A DNA stretch of 64,000 nucleotides. It comes from Haematococcus lacustris (Eukaryota; Chlorophyta; Chlorophyceae; Chlamydomonadales; Haematococcaceae). Within the stretch, counting starts at the first letter, position 1. Every line of letters starts with the position of its first letter. The stretch is from assembly GCA_030144725.1 (NCBI GenBank), contig JASKMD010000008.1, positions 11,601,375 to 11,665,374 on the forward strand, read 5' to 3'. Under the pieces are notes generated by a model. That model did no database searches and was not told the origin of the DNA. It saw only the letters and a list, made by a program, of their open reading frames with translations. Below are positions 1-9,661 of this stretch, piece by piece. A program made the translations under genes and the position numbers.

Positions 1-750
1 CATCCTGGGAAAGAAGGGCAGCAGCGGGGCATGCCCTGATACTGGCTGGACTACATGCACCCAAGCTGCTGGCCATGGCTGGTCAAGGACTAGGTCCACA
101 TGCGCAGCACTGCCTCAACAGCCTCAGCACATCACAGCTCTGGCCCCTGCATCAGTTCCCTACACCTGCATCAGTGCCCTACACTTGAGGCCACTGCTCA
201 CCTGCACTGACGGCAGCTGGGGCACAGCACAAACTCCGCCCCCTCACTGTCCATGTCAGGCGCGGCCTCAGCCCCCGCCAGGCACCTCCCTGCAGCCCCA
301 GCCAGGACACGCCAGGGAGGGTGGTGTGGCACGGAGGGGGTGTTGACAAGCTACTGCCAGCATGCCAAAGTGTGCCACGGCGGTGCATGGCGTTACACTA
401 GAGGGGGTGACAACTAGCAGCATGCCAGACAGGCTTACTGACAGTGCATAGTGAAGCACACTATACTGAACATTCGCATCCCCAGAGTACGCTGATACAC
501 TGCTACACGCCTTCCAACCTAGCAGCCCCCTGCAGCTACTCATCCTCTCCTCTCCGCCCTCGGCCCTAACCTGCAGAGCTGCCTCCCCGCCTTGAGCTGT
601 GCTTTGCCCCAGCCTTAGCCAGATTGTCATAACCACACCCTTTGGTGCCCTTTGGAGGTGCCCTTTGGAGGTGCCCTTTGGAGGTGCCCTTTGGAGGTGC
701 CCTCTGGAGGTGCGAGAGTAATGTGGCGAAGTAACACGCTGGTATAGGCA
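1..750. repeat. Non-coding stretch with 13-bp tandem repeat
   Basis: No convincing gene is seen here. At 645-709 the 13-mer GTGCCCTTTGGAG is repeated five times head to tail, the last unit with one change. Confidence 0.6.
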
Positions 751-850
751 GGTGTGAGCTGGTGTGAGCTGGTTTGCGCGCCGTTAGTAAAGGTGGCTAA
801 AGTGGTAATTATAGGGTCGCGTCTGCACCTGCACAGCCTGCTCTACCGCC

Positions 851-1117
851 TCAGCCATCAGGCTGTGCCGCACCCTGGTACGCCTCCATCTCCAGCGCCC
901 ACTCCTGCATCTGCTGCTCCACCACCTCCTGGTACAGCCACTCCTCCAGGGCTGCCCGCTCCTCTTCCCCCAGGTGGCAGTTCAGCTCATGCTCAACCTC
1001 ATCTTGGCTGGGCCATGGCGCGGCAAGGGGAGGCTGCACAGAGTGCTGGACTGCCTCTGTGGCAAAGCTCTCCTTCACGCAGCGCTTGATCTCAGATCGA
1101 ATGTCTGACTCTGCGAG
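851..1117 (-). CDS. Coding-like acidic/helical exon, unknown protein
   Basis: The minus strand reads as a protein-like exon. It starts after a plausible acceptor (TTGCTGCAG) at about 1118 and runs to a TGA at 851. It is Glu/Gln-rich and helical (LGEEERAALEEWLYQE, then QEWALEMEAY). No upstream exon can be placed with confidence. The pattern loosely recalls acidic helical adaptor proteins such as RPA-interacting proteins, but too little is present to name it. It lies just 5' of a decayed Fanzor-like copy on the opposite strand and may be a remnant of a host gene cut by that insertion. Confidence 0.3.
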   Translation of the reverse strand, partial: LAESDIRSEIKRCVKESFATEAVQHSVQPPLAAPWPSQDEVEHELNCHLGEEERAALEEWLYQEVVEQQMQEWALEMEAYQGAAQPDG

Positions 1118-1639
1118 CTGCAGCAAGGCAAAGGTCAGCCGCCTCACAGACCACACAGGTGCCACCTGCTCCCAGGTAGTGGGCAATGGCCTGGCACCTC
1201 CGCAACCTGCTCCCAGGCAACAGCCTGTGGCCAGTGGGCCTGGCACAGTGGGCCTGGCACCTCCACACCCTCCTACTGGCTGCTCCCTTCCACCCTGCTG
1301 GCCCAGTAAGTGGCCCAGGAGCAGCAGGCTGCAGCACAATGAGGTGTGCCAGCAACCCGCATGCTGCAACAGCTTGTTGTTGGTAGGTTTAGCTACTTGT
1401 GATGGGGTAAGTGGTGGGCAAGGCTGGGTGGGGCTGGGGCTGTCTGGCTGGGCAGCTGCAGACCCATGCCAATATCTCGTGTGTGCAATGCAGCAGGTGC
1501 AGGAGCTCAGCCAGTAAGAGCGATGCCGGCAGGTGCAGGAGGTAGCAAAGGCCAATCCAGGTGCAGGGTGCGTTGAAGGCCAGTCCAGGTGCAGGTGCAG
1601 AAGGCGGTGAAGGACAGTCCGGTCATGGCCTAGGGGCCC

Positions 1640-2410
1640 TACAGCTTGTGCAGGAAGCTGAGGCCCTGTACAATCAGCACAGGGGCTGTGTCAAGCAGGT
1701 GGTGATCTCCTTCAGCAGGGCTGGCATTGGCACACGGGGTGGGTGCTGGTGCTGAGGCTGTGCTGCAGACCTGGCACCAGGGGGGTGGAGAGCTCCAGGT
1801 TGGAGCAAGGTGGTGGCAGTGGACGAGATGGCCCCAGCCAGATCGGCTCTGCTGTGAATGGCCCTTAGCCAAGTAGGTAGCGGCTGGACCGCCGCCAGGC
1901 CACCAGGTCTGCAGGCTGGGTCCCCCCAACAGGTCAGGGGCAAGAACGCCTGTTGCAGTCAGCCTGGAGCCAGTGGTTTAACGCGCCAGCGTGGGCCCTC
2001 ATGTGCTGCCCCATCATGCCCCGTCGCCAGCCTGAGGGCAAGGCCAAGGGCGAGGTAGCCACACAACCAGTAGCCTCACAGCCTGGACCCAGCACCACGC
2101 CACCAGCACCCCACCGCCCTGAGCTTGCCAAGGCTGCCTAGACTGGGAATGGCTAGCCAGCTGGGACCCCCCTCTATGCCAGCAGCCAAGCAAGTGGATG
2201 GACAGGGACTATAAACAAATAGCGCTGAATCTTTAGCAGTGGGGAGAGCAGGCGGCGACCCTTGCAGCTGTACTGGTGGCCTGGCCCCATGGCGCTGTGC
2301 TGCCCAGGCACCGAGGCACACCAGTGGCTGAGGAAGCAGCTGTGTGACTCTTACCTCGAGGTGAAGCCTAGGATCATCACAAGCATAGTGACTGCAATGG
2401 CGCAATCTGC
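1640..2410 (+). pseudogene. Fanzor/TnpB-like nuclease remnant (copy 1)
   Basis: This is a heavily decayed plus-strand copy of the family seen intact at 49.4-50.3 kb. In order it shows a segment before RuvC-II (RAGIGTRGG, matching AGIGTRGGWG in the 15.7-kb copy), a degraded RuvC-II region (VAVDEMAP), a weak counterpart of the second Zn-knuckle region near 2000, and RuvC-III as WMDRDYKQIALNL near 2195-2235 where better copies read WLDRDCNAALNM. Frames shift and stops interrupt it, so no functional product is expected. The identification rests on order and spacing shared with the other copies. Confidence 0.6.
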
Positions 2411-2429
2411 TGCTCGTAAAGCATATATT

Positions 2430-2635
2430 AGGTCCTCAGCTATATATTATTCAACAATCATGTGCAATGTCAATCGCCTCATTAAGATGGCAGGGAGCAG
2501 TAAGCGAGTCGAGTAACCTACCGGTCAATGCTACTGTTAAGCTTTGAGGCCTCAGGATTTAGCACCTGCTTTGGGTTATGAAACCACGCTCCAGTGAGCG
2601 CTAATGCGGGCCACCAACTTCAGTGCAAGGCAATA
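2430..2635. repeat. Dispersed ~200-bp repeat, copy A
   Basis: This segment is about 80% identical by eye to the reverse complement of 9165-9372 (shared blocks such as TTAGGTCCTCAGCTA, GGCAGGGAGCAGTAAG and CGCTCCAGTGAGCGC). One copy lies 3' of Fanzor-like copy 1, the other at the 5' side of copy 2. It contains no ORF; the class is unknown. Confidence 0.6.
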
Positions 2636-2762
2636 GCGGTCTGCACATGACCCCTCCCTTCCCTTCCAATGGCACGAGGTCTGTACTAAGTGGGCAGCAG
2701 TGTGGGTCTTTGTCGAGCCAGCTCCCACCTGGCCTGCGCCTCTAAGGAAGGCCGCACGGCGA

Positions 2763-2963
2763 CTAGCCAGGATGTGATGGCGACGTTGCTTTGCCAATTG
2801 CAGGCATTTGTCCCGGAGCTGCGGGGACGTCTGTATCTTTAGGTTCAACGAGGAAGGGGCGTTCATTTTGCGCCTTCCACACCTTGTCCGACAGAATATC
2901 CAGGGTCTGAGCTTTAACGCTGCGACGCCCAGCAGTGCTTCCGCGGTCAAAATCGGTGCTCAT
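2763..2963 (-). CDS. Putative first exon of an unrecognised host gene
   Basis: A minus-strand ORF starts at an ATG in good context (AACATGAGC, 2963) and begins MSTDFDRGSTAGRRSVKAQ, followed by a basic/acidic stretch (SDKVWKAQNERPFLVEPKD). The composition looks like normal protein, not GC-driven shadow. No continuation is recognised to the left, where the dispersed repeat and a Fanzor-like remnant lie, so the gene may be truncated. Function unknown. Confidence 0.35.
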   Translation of the reverse strand: MSTDFDRGSTAGRRSVKAQTLDILSDKVWKAQNERPFLVEPKDTDVPAAPGQMPAIGKATSPSHPG

Positions 2964-3134
2964 GTTAGCTCCCGTTCAGAGGCTCGGGTCCCGTGCAAGA
3001 CACAACGGGGTTCTGACGCTGCTTGGCGGTGGGCTGTTGGATGTTACTTTGGGGCTGGTCTCCTGAATGTGAACCAGATAATTCACACGGTTTGAAATCG
3101 GACAATACTCGGAATTTGCACATCAACAAAAGTC

Positions 3135-3385
3135 AGGGCAGGGCAGGGCAGGGCAGGGAGGGGCTACGCAAGGCTGGGAGGGGGTGGGGCAGGGCTGGGA
3201 GGGGGTGGGGCAGGGCTGGGAGGGGGTGGGGCAGGGCTGGGCAGCGAGGGGAGCGGCAACGCAAGGCTGGGAGGGGGGTGGGGCAGGGCTGGGAGGGGGT
3301 GGGGCAGGGCTGGGCAGGGAGGGGAGGGACAACGCAAGGCTGGGAGGGGGTGGGGCAGGGCTAGGCAGGGAGGGGAGGTAAGTGC
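3135..3385. repeat. G-rich ~20-bp minisatellite
   Basis: Imperfect repeats of GCTGGGAGGGGGTGGGGCAG with longer variants. ORFs across it on either strand are by-products of the repeat. Confidence 0.85.
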
Positions 3386-3517
3386 AGTAGGGGGGCAGTA
3401 AGGCGCGCCCGAAACAATCTAAGATATTACCCCATATGATCAAGCATGGTGGAATATGATGAAGTGTAATTAAGCCTCAAAATAAAACTCAGGTGATCCA
3501 CAACAAGCTATGGACTC

Positions 3518-3915
3518 CGCCCCCGCCCCCGCCCCCGCCCCCGCCCCCGCCCCCGCCCCCGCCCCCGCCCCCGCCCCCGCCCCCGCCCCCGCCCCCGCCC
3601 CCGCCCCCGCCCCCGCCCCCGCCCCCGCCCCCGCCCCCGCCCCCGCCCCCGCCCCCGCCCCCGCCCCCGCCCCCGCCCCCGCCCCCGCCCCCGCCCCCGC
3701 CCCCCGCCCCCGCCCCCGCCCCCGCCCCCGCCCCCGCCCCCGCCCCCCGCCCCCGCCCCCGCCCCCGCCCCCGCCCCCGCCCCCGCCCCCGCCCCCGCCC
3801 CCGCCCCCGCCCCCGCCCCCGCCCCCGCCCCCGCCCCCGCCCCCGCCCCCGCCCCCGCCCCCGCCCCCGCCCCCGCCCCCGCCCCCGCCCCCGCCCCCGC
3901 CCCCGCCCCCGCCCC
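3518..3915. repeat. (CCCCCG)n hexanucleotide array, ~400 bp
   Basis: Near-perfect CCCCGC hexamer repeats with a few one-base slips. The array sits just upstream of the splice acceptor of the hAT fragment at 3979, so it probably lies in an intron of that element. The Pro/Arg/Gly/Ala ORFs here are repeat artefacts. Confidence 0.95.
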
Positions 3916-3978
3916 GACCCGCCCCGCCCCGACCCAACCTGACCATCGCATGCTACAAGGTTTGTACACCACACACAG

Positions 3979-4392
3979 GTTGCCCCGGACACTGCAGCTG
4001 AGGAACTTGACAATTTTGAGATGGGAGCATGGGACCCGGACATGACACGTGGGGCCAATATCATCTTGCGCATGACCAAGGCTACAGAGCTCGACGGCCG
4101 CATGGTCACTGTCATTGCTCCCGCCCACCAGCGGCTGACCTGGTGGCAGGTCTATGCCCAGTCCAAGTTCCCAATCCTGGCCAAGGCAGCCATGCGGTTG
4201 CTGTCCATGCATGTCTCCACATGCGCTGCAGAACGGAATTGGTCCGCATGGGGGCGAACCTTTGCAGGTGCGCACTGTAACAACCTCAGCATTGAGAAGG
4301 CTGAGGAACTGGTGTTCCTTCAAGCTAATGATGAGCTCACCAACTGCAACCAGCGTGACCAGGAGAAGGAGTTGGCCATCAAACTGTACTAA
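3979..4392 (+). pseudogene. hAT transposase C-terminal exon (dimerisation domain)
   Basis: The exon starts after an acceptor (CCACACACAG at 3978) and ends at TAA at 4392. It carries the hAT C-terminal dimerisation signature: WWQVYAQSKFPILAKAA, then an ERNWS block (CAAERNWSAWGR) and EELVFLQAND. In hAT transposases this alpha-helical insertion/dimerisation domain follows the RNase-H-like core. The upstream core (the catalytic Asp residues) is not present in the window, so the copy is partial. It differs from the hAT families at 7.1 kb and 23.7 kb. Confidence 0.75.
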
Positions 4393-4772
4393 TGTGATCC
4401 AGGTGCTAGTGCTCTGTGACAGGCTTGGTCGTAAGGCCCAGGAAGGCCCCGAAAGGCCCCAGAAGTGCTGGTATTATCACGCAACGGGTGTAATCTAGCC
4501 CCGTAGCCTCGTTGCCGTGGTCTCAACCTGGCTTCAACCGTGATTTAATTTGGCGGAGAGTAGAAGAGTGTTACTAACTACAGCTGAGAGCGATACTGGA
4601 TTGGAAGGTGTCAAACCCTCTTTACACTCGGGGTTCCTAGGCGGGTTAGTGTCATATGATCGGTCGCGCCACTAGTTCAGGGTGCCGTCTAGTACCCCGT
4701 GTCTGCCCTGACCACGGCAGTCACACTCGTACAATCCGGGGCGGCTGACAGTCACTTCCTACTTTCACGGAG
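4393..4772. other. Intergenic stretch
   Basis: No ORF with protein-like composition, repeat or RNA gene is seen. It is the likely 5' flank of the gene that starts at 4773/4887. Confidence 0.4.
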
Positions 4773-6535
4773 ATGCATGCAACTGCACCGGGAAATTTGA
4801 AAATCAACGCGTATCACGTACAGGCCATCCCAGCATGTAAGACTTGCACCGCTCGGCTCAGCAAGTTGCCGTTAGCTCCCTGCCGGATGTCCAACCTCGC
4901 AGCCCGCCAAGCATCTGCACCAAGTGAAGCATTCAGCACTGTCAGAACTGTCCATTCAGCAGAGTGCGGTGTTATAGACCCCGTGCACATCGCAAAGCTA
5001 CTAAACGCTGAAGTGCTGACTTGTTTGCCCCTTGCGAGTGCACCGGCCGACGATGCAGGTAAGAACACTGGCGTCTATTTAAATGCGTAGCTGCGAGAAT
5101 GAACGCGTTAGGCTCAGGCGCCCCCAACATGGGGATGGTAATCTTCATGCAAGTACTCTCTCAATACTGCACTGTTTTCGATAGCGTCTATCACATTGGC
5201 ATTGGCGATTTAGTCCGCGTAATCTGACCATCAGCACTAGCCATTGGAGTCTTTGCTCGCGTACTGCCACATGTGCCCGCGAACAAATTTCATCGGCGAG
5301 ACGGGGCTCCTTGGAACGGTGAGCCACATCGCTGAGACCCCATCTACCTAGCGTAGTGAGTCGAATGTGCACAAATGGAATGTCCGACCAACACCCAACG
5401 CGATGCTTGCCGGGCGTGCAGGCCACCTTGACGGGGTGATTGAAACATCTGGGCGTATTCGCTTTCGCCGGATACACCATTTGGGTCGGCGCACACCAAG
5501 GTAATACTGGGTTACACCCCCCCCCTCCTCCATTGTGTCCTCCACTGTGTTGCACCCGCTGCACCCATAGAAAAAGCGATACGTAATGTTTGTTCCTGAC
5601 TCATTGGTGCATCTCTTGAAACAGATTGCACATTAAACAGCTCAGGCCTCAATCAGTTTGACACTTTCAAAGTTACATCATGTTCACCAGGCACATGTTA
5701 CATCAGGTTCACCGCCACCCCTTAACCCATCATTGCAGGCAGTTGAGCTATGAAACTTTGCACGCAGGTGGATGGCATGCAGGGGAGTGTAACTCTCAGA
5801 GGAGCCGAGTCCTGATTCGGTCATGGTGTGGAGTTGTGTGTCTGACTGCATGGCCCCGGTCCTGAGATCGGCTAAGGGAGTTGGGGGTCACAGACCAAAG
5901 TGAGCTTTTGGCTTATCTGAGTATGAGTGTTTGTAACAATGTCTGAGAGGAGCTTGACCTAGTAAGTAGCATGCTGTAAGTCAAAGTGGTCGAGCTGTGG
6001 CATTGCCCTCCAGGTATGGGGAGGAGGTGGGCTCAGTGCCACATTCCCGCAACCGCATTCCGATCCGACTGCTGCTGTCGACGCGCATGCTTGTGTAGAG
6101 CAGCCTAAGTGACGCGCGCGGTCGAAGCGATGACTGCATGCTCCGCTACGGCTCAAATTTGAATCACTAACTTTGACGCTTTGTTGTGCACGGCCTACTG
6201 AGTGTAAAACTATTCTGGATGGGTGAAAGGTAGCTGGCCGGGTTGGCTACATTGTGAATCATCTAGCATATTATTCGGCGCAGTGAGTGCGGAGTTACAG
6301 CCGTCCTACTGCCAAGGGTCGGTTTCCTGTCATTTTCTGTTAATTGGGAACACCTGAGCCGGAAGTACAATCACATTTCAGCCCGCCAGGCTCGCTCCGC
6401 GAGCCTCTTATTGGTGCAGGCGGTGTTGGAGGGCCATCGTTGGGCAAGTTACTAATCGACATTGTTGCATACGCGGGAAACGTGCGTCTCTCTCTCAAGA
6501 ATGGAGACCCCCATCTACAAAATGGCATGTTGTGA
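4773..6535 (+). CDS. Small two-exon gene of unknown function
   Basis: Exon 1 starts at ATG 4773 or, in frame, 4887 (MSNLAARQASAPSEAF) and runs to a good donor at 5058 (GATGCAG/GTAAGA). Exon 2 starts after TTGGTGCAG at 6420 and ends at TGA 6535. The phases match across the junction (ADDA-GGVGGPSLGK), and exon 2 continues as LLIDIVAYAGNVRLSLKNGD. The product is about 95 aa from the second Met or 133 aa from the first. I recognise no domain. The 1.36-kb intron is almost entirely the non-autonomous hAT copy 5114-6357. The donor, acceptor and phase agreement support a real gene; no transcript evidence is available. Confidence 0.45.
5114..6357 (+). mobile_element. Non-autonomous hAT-like element, MITE copy 1 (~1.24 kb)
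   Basis: The left end reads TCAGGCGCCCCCAACATGGGG and the right end ...TTGGGAACACCTGA, matching the ends of the autonomous element at 23.3-27.6 kb (TCAGGCGTTCCCAAC). The interior is collinear with the copies at 51.4-54.1 kb. It encodes no transposase. No convincing target duplication is visible, so the flanks have drifted or recombined. It lies in the intron of the 4.8-6.5 kb gene. Confidence 0.8.
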
Positions 6536-6699
6536 GCTGGCCACTGTGACTCTCCAGACTTTCGATTAGTAACTCTGTTCCTTACTCAACGTCACAACTC
6601 CGACTGAAGAAAGCATGGCAATTAGATGATCAGGCCTGCTCCAAATGACATTGGCGTGACCCAACTTTGCCTGCAGGAATGACTAGCCTACTCCGACCG

Positions 6700-6985
6700 C
6701 CCGGACCGTGCCCCCTTGCACCCCCTTGCACGCCCTTGCACCCCCACCCCCTCCCCAGCCCAGCATAGCCTTCCTACCTCCTCCTACCCCCTCCCGACCC
6801 CATCACTGCCCTCCCACCCCCGCTACCCCCTCCCAACCCCGGCCCCTCCCTCCCCCCCCCCCACCACCCCCTCCCAGCCCCGCCCTCCCCCCCCACCCCC
6901 CACCCCCCAGCCCCTCCCAACCCCAGCCCCGCCCTCCCACCCCCCTCCCCCCCTCCCTCCCTCCTTCCCTCCCTTCTCATCCCTA
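6700..6985. repeat. C-rich low-complexity tract
   Basis: Irregular CCCCTCCC/CCCCACC sequence. The Pro-rich ORFs on the plus strand and Gly-rich ORFs on the minus strand are compositional. Nothing else is seen between 6536 and 7060. Confidence 0.8.
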
Positions 6986-7060
6986 GCAACTCCTGCCCTG
7001 GGCTGCTGGTGCTGGTGCTGGTGCTGGTGCTGGTGCTGGTGCCGCTCCTGGGCTGCCCAC

Positions 7061-7905
7061 CAGTGCTGGGCGATTGGGTAATAATGTAATAAGTCGGTAA
7101 TAATCCAGCGCAAAAAACGGTAATAAGTCGAAAAAACCGTCCTCAAAATGAGTGAACTTTATTACATCGGTAATAGCTCCACCGCCCGTCTGGTACTCCG
7201 CTTATTACTTATCTCCCCAACAATGTATCCCATCTTCCGCAAACCCCAAAGCGTCTGGTACTCCGCTGATTACTTATTACAGCTCAGCGAGTTCTGCAAG
7301 GCGGCCACACTGCTAATTGTGACGGTCCCAGGCTCAGTGGAGGAGGAGCGCCCCTTTTCTGCCATGAACTTCATCAAGGACGAGAGGCGCAACAGCCTCA
7401 GTGCCAACCTGTCCAGCACTTTGCGTGTGTACCTTGACAAGACCTTCACCCTCAAGACCTTCACCCTCAAGTTCCTCTACAAAGAGGCCATTAATTACTG
7501 GATGGCTGGGGCATCTGCCAGGGGCCGTTACCTAGGGCACAGGGTCTAGGGCTACAGCCCAGCCTGTTGCATGCTGACCCACTAGGGCACAGGGTCGTGA
7601 GCTACAGCCCAGCCTGTTGCATGCTGACCCACTAGGGTTAGAATGTGGGGCTACAGCCTAGCCTGTTGCATGCTGACCCACAAGGGCTGGGGTGTGGGGC
7701 TATGTGGGATCTATTGCATCCAGGTCCTACAAGGGAGTATGCTGTAGTTGTATAGAGTTAATTGGCGATTTTTGCGATTTCTTTTGGGTGATACTAAATA
7801 AACAATTAACTAATTATTTATTATATATTTAAAGTAATAAAAAACTTTGTTTTGGTGTTTTTTATTACACTGAGTAATACGTCTTTGGCGAATCGCCCAG
7901 CACTG
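7061..7905 (+). mobile_element. 845-bp hAT element with perfect 8-bp target duplication
   Basis: Terminal inverted repeats CAGTGCTGGGCGATT (7061) and AATCGCCCAGCACTG (ends 7905) bound the element. The 8 bases on each side are identical (CTGCCCAC at 7053-7060 and 7906-7913), the classic hAT duplication. Inside are one transposase C-terminal fragment and three 50-bp tandem units (about 7533-7682, ...CCTGTTGCATGCTGACCCAC). It is too short to be autonomous. It landed in a GCTGCTGGTGCC minisatellite. Confidence 0.92.
7148..7549 (+). pseudogene. hAT dimerisation-domain fragment inside the 845-bp element
   Basis: The ORF contains the hAT C-terminal signature EEERPFSAMNFIKDERRNSL followed by YKEAINYWM, and stops at TAG 7549. 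Only about the last 90 residues resemble transposase. The catalytic core is deleted, as expected for a non-autonomous derivative mobilised in trans. Confidence 0.75.
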
Positions 7906-8103
7906 CTGCCCACCCCTCCTGCTGCCCCCCCCTGGCAGCAGCTGGCAGCTGCTGCTGGTGCCGCTCCTGGGCTGCCCACCCCTCCTGCTGGACCCCCCTG
8001 GCAGCAGCTGGCAGCTGCTGCTGGTGCCGCTCCTGGGCTGCCCACCCCTCCTGCTGCCCCCCCCTGGCAGCAGCTGGCAGCTGGTGCTGGTGCCGCCCCT
8101 GGC
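7906..8103. repeat. 66-bp minisatellite, three units
   Basis: Three 66-bp units (about 7906-7971, 7972-8037, 8038-8103) encode, in one plus-strand frame, a 22-residue repeat of the type LPTPPAAPPWQQLAAAAGAA. Because the period is a multiple of three, the frame stays open through to 8319. It may be part of a repeat-containing exon, but no gene can be assembled. Confidence 0.75.
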
Positions 8104-8671
8104 ATGCACACCCCTCCATCTGAGCAGCAGGGGGCCACAGCGGAGCTGTACACGAGCTTGACACGCAAGCGGGGGGCGGGCGGGAGGGATCGGACCCAAC
8201 ATGTCGAGGAAGGTAACATAGCAATGGCATACACACCCTGTGAGGCATTGCAGAGTGGCCAGGCCAACAGTATTGCTCACGAAGGGGTCAAGCATCGCAG
8301 CAACCTTGCATATTTCTGAGCATGGGTGGAGGGGCGCTGTTACATCGGTTTGGCATGCCATGTGAACCGTTTTGACTGCGGCGACTGTCCCTCACTATGT
8401 GCAGGTGCTCCTGGGCCACGTCGGTCGCGGCGGTCTCTCGCGGCGAGGCCCGCATGAGCAAAAAGTGCATGGATTTGAATGTGGAGATTTGAGCCGCCAT
8501 AGCACCCAGCACACTGCACAGTATTTAATGAGACAAGCTGCACCGCATAGCTGAAAGAGTCCTCTATCCAGGGATGTGCGAAACATAAATAGAAACCACG
8601 TGGCTGAGACGCGGCGTCGTTTTGATTACCAGGGGTCAGTTTCCTGTCATTTTCTGTTAGTTGGGGACACC
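8104..8671. other. Mixed non-coding stretch ending in a MITE terminus
   Basis: No supported gene. The last ~45 bp (GGTCAGTTTCCTGTCATTTT... to CACCTGA at 8671) match the right end of the 1.2-kb hAT-like MITEs at 6.3 and 51.9 kb. It abuts the 3' side of Fanzor-like copy 2, so a MITE end or solo terminus interrupts that copy. Confidence 0.45.
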
Positions 8672-9185
8672 TGAGGCATACACTACTGTGCCTCAGCAGG
8701 CTGCTGCTGCTGCTGGGGCATAGGGTGGCTTGTCTCGCACCCCGCTTGTAGCCCAAGCCTGGGTAATCTTTGCCCTTGGCTGGCAGCTTCCCAGGGGCTT
8801 CCCAGGGGCTGCTTTGGCCAGTAGCACAGCTCCCAGTGGGCGCCATTTGCTCTCCCCAATGCGCTGCATGTTCAGCGCTGCATTGCAGTCCCTGTCCAGC
8901 TACCTGCCCGGCTGTGGTGCTGGCTTGGCTTTTTGCAGCATTGTCATGGGCCTTGCCTTTACCCTTGGTGGGCTCACTTGGCTGGCGTGGGAGTGCTGGG
9001 CCCTGGCTCTGAGGCTGCTGCTGGCTATCTGGCTGCCTGGCTGCTGCCTCTGCCTGGCTGCTGCCTATGTGGCTGCCTGGCTGCTGCATGGGGGCCTGTG
9101 AGGGCTTGCGTGGGACCACTACCGGGCACCTTATCAGGTCCCGCACTGGCTGGTCACGCTGCTGGCTCCCATGACCTGAAGTTAG
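8672..9185 (-). pseudogene. Fanzor/TnpB-like C-terminal remnant (copy 2)
   Basis: The minus strand carries, in order, the QQRDQPVRDLIRCPVVVPRK block (second knuckle region), the Pro/Gln/Lys-rich linker, the RuvC-III region near 8860-8900 (frameshifted relative to WLDRDCNAALNMQ), and the conserved tail LPAKGKDYPGLGYKR. Frameshifts prevent a continuous product. The 3' side is interrupted by a MITE end; the 5' side meets the dispersed repeat at 9165-9372. Confidence 0.7.
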
Positions 9186-9372
9186 TGGGTCGCACTGGCG
9201 CTCACTGGAGCGTTGTTTCATAACTAAAAGCAGGTGCCTAACCCTAAGGCTTCAAAGCTTGTAGCATTGACCGTCATGTTACTCGAGTGAAGCCTCTTAC
9301 TGCTCCCTGCCAACTTAGTGGGTGCATCGACATTGTACATGATTGTTGAACATGTAGCTGAGGACCTAATGG
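9165..9372. repeat. Dispersed ~200-bp repeat, copy B (inverted relative to copy A)
   Basis: Reverse complement of the repeat at 2430-2635. From 9373 to 9661 there is no recognisable coding sequence. Confidence 0.6.
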
Positions 9373-9661
9373 ATGCTATGTCAGACCCCAGTTACTAGGT
9401 CACTTCTAGCGCCTAACCTCAAGTCGTCCGACCATGAGCAAGCATACAAACAATAGCGTCAAGTATGTCCATTTCAGCTTCATCTATGACTTGAAAGCGA
9501 CATTTATGATCATGACGTAGCCCACAATCTATCCCCTGCAACTACCAACTCGCCCAGCAAAATATCAGTAGTGCTCGCTACCATGCATGCTAGTACGCCT
9601 GGCCGTAAGCTGGCTCTAGGCTACTGTCCATGACCTAGCACAGAGATTGTCTGCGTAATCT

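Noticed and set aside
3470..4323. Long Gly/Arg/Ala and Pro ORFs
   Set aside because: Artefacts of the (CCCCCG)n array; only the last part (from 3979, plus strand) is a real transposase exon.
7852..8319. Plus-strand gene containing the 22-residue repeats
   Set aside because: It starts inside the hAT element's right end, and its frame is open mainly because the repeat unit is 66 bp. An opposite frame is equally open.
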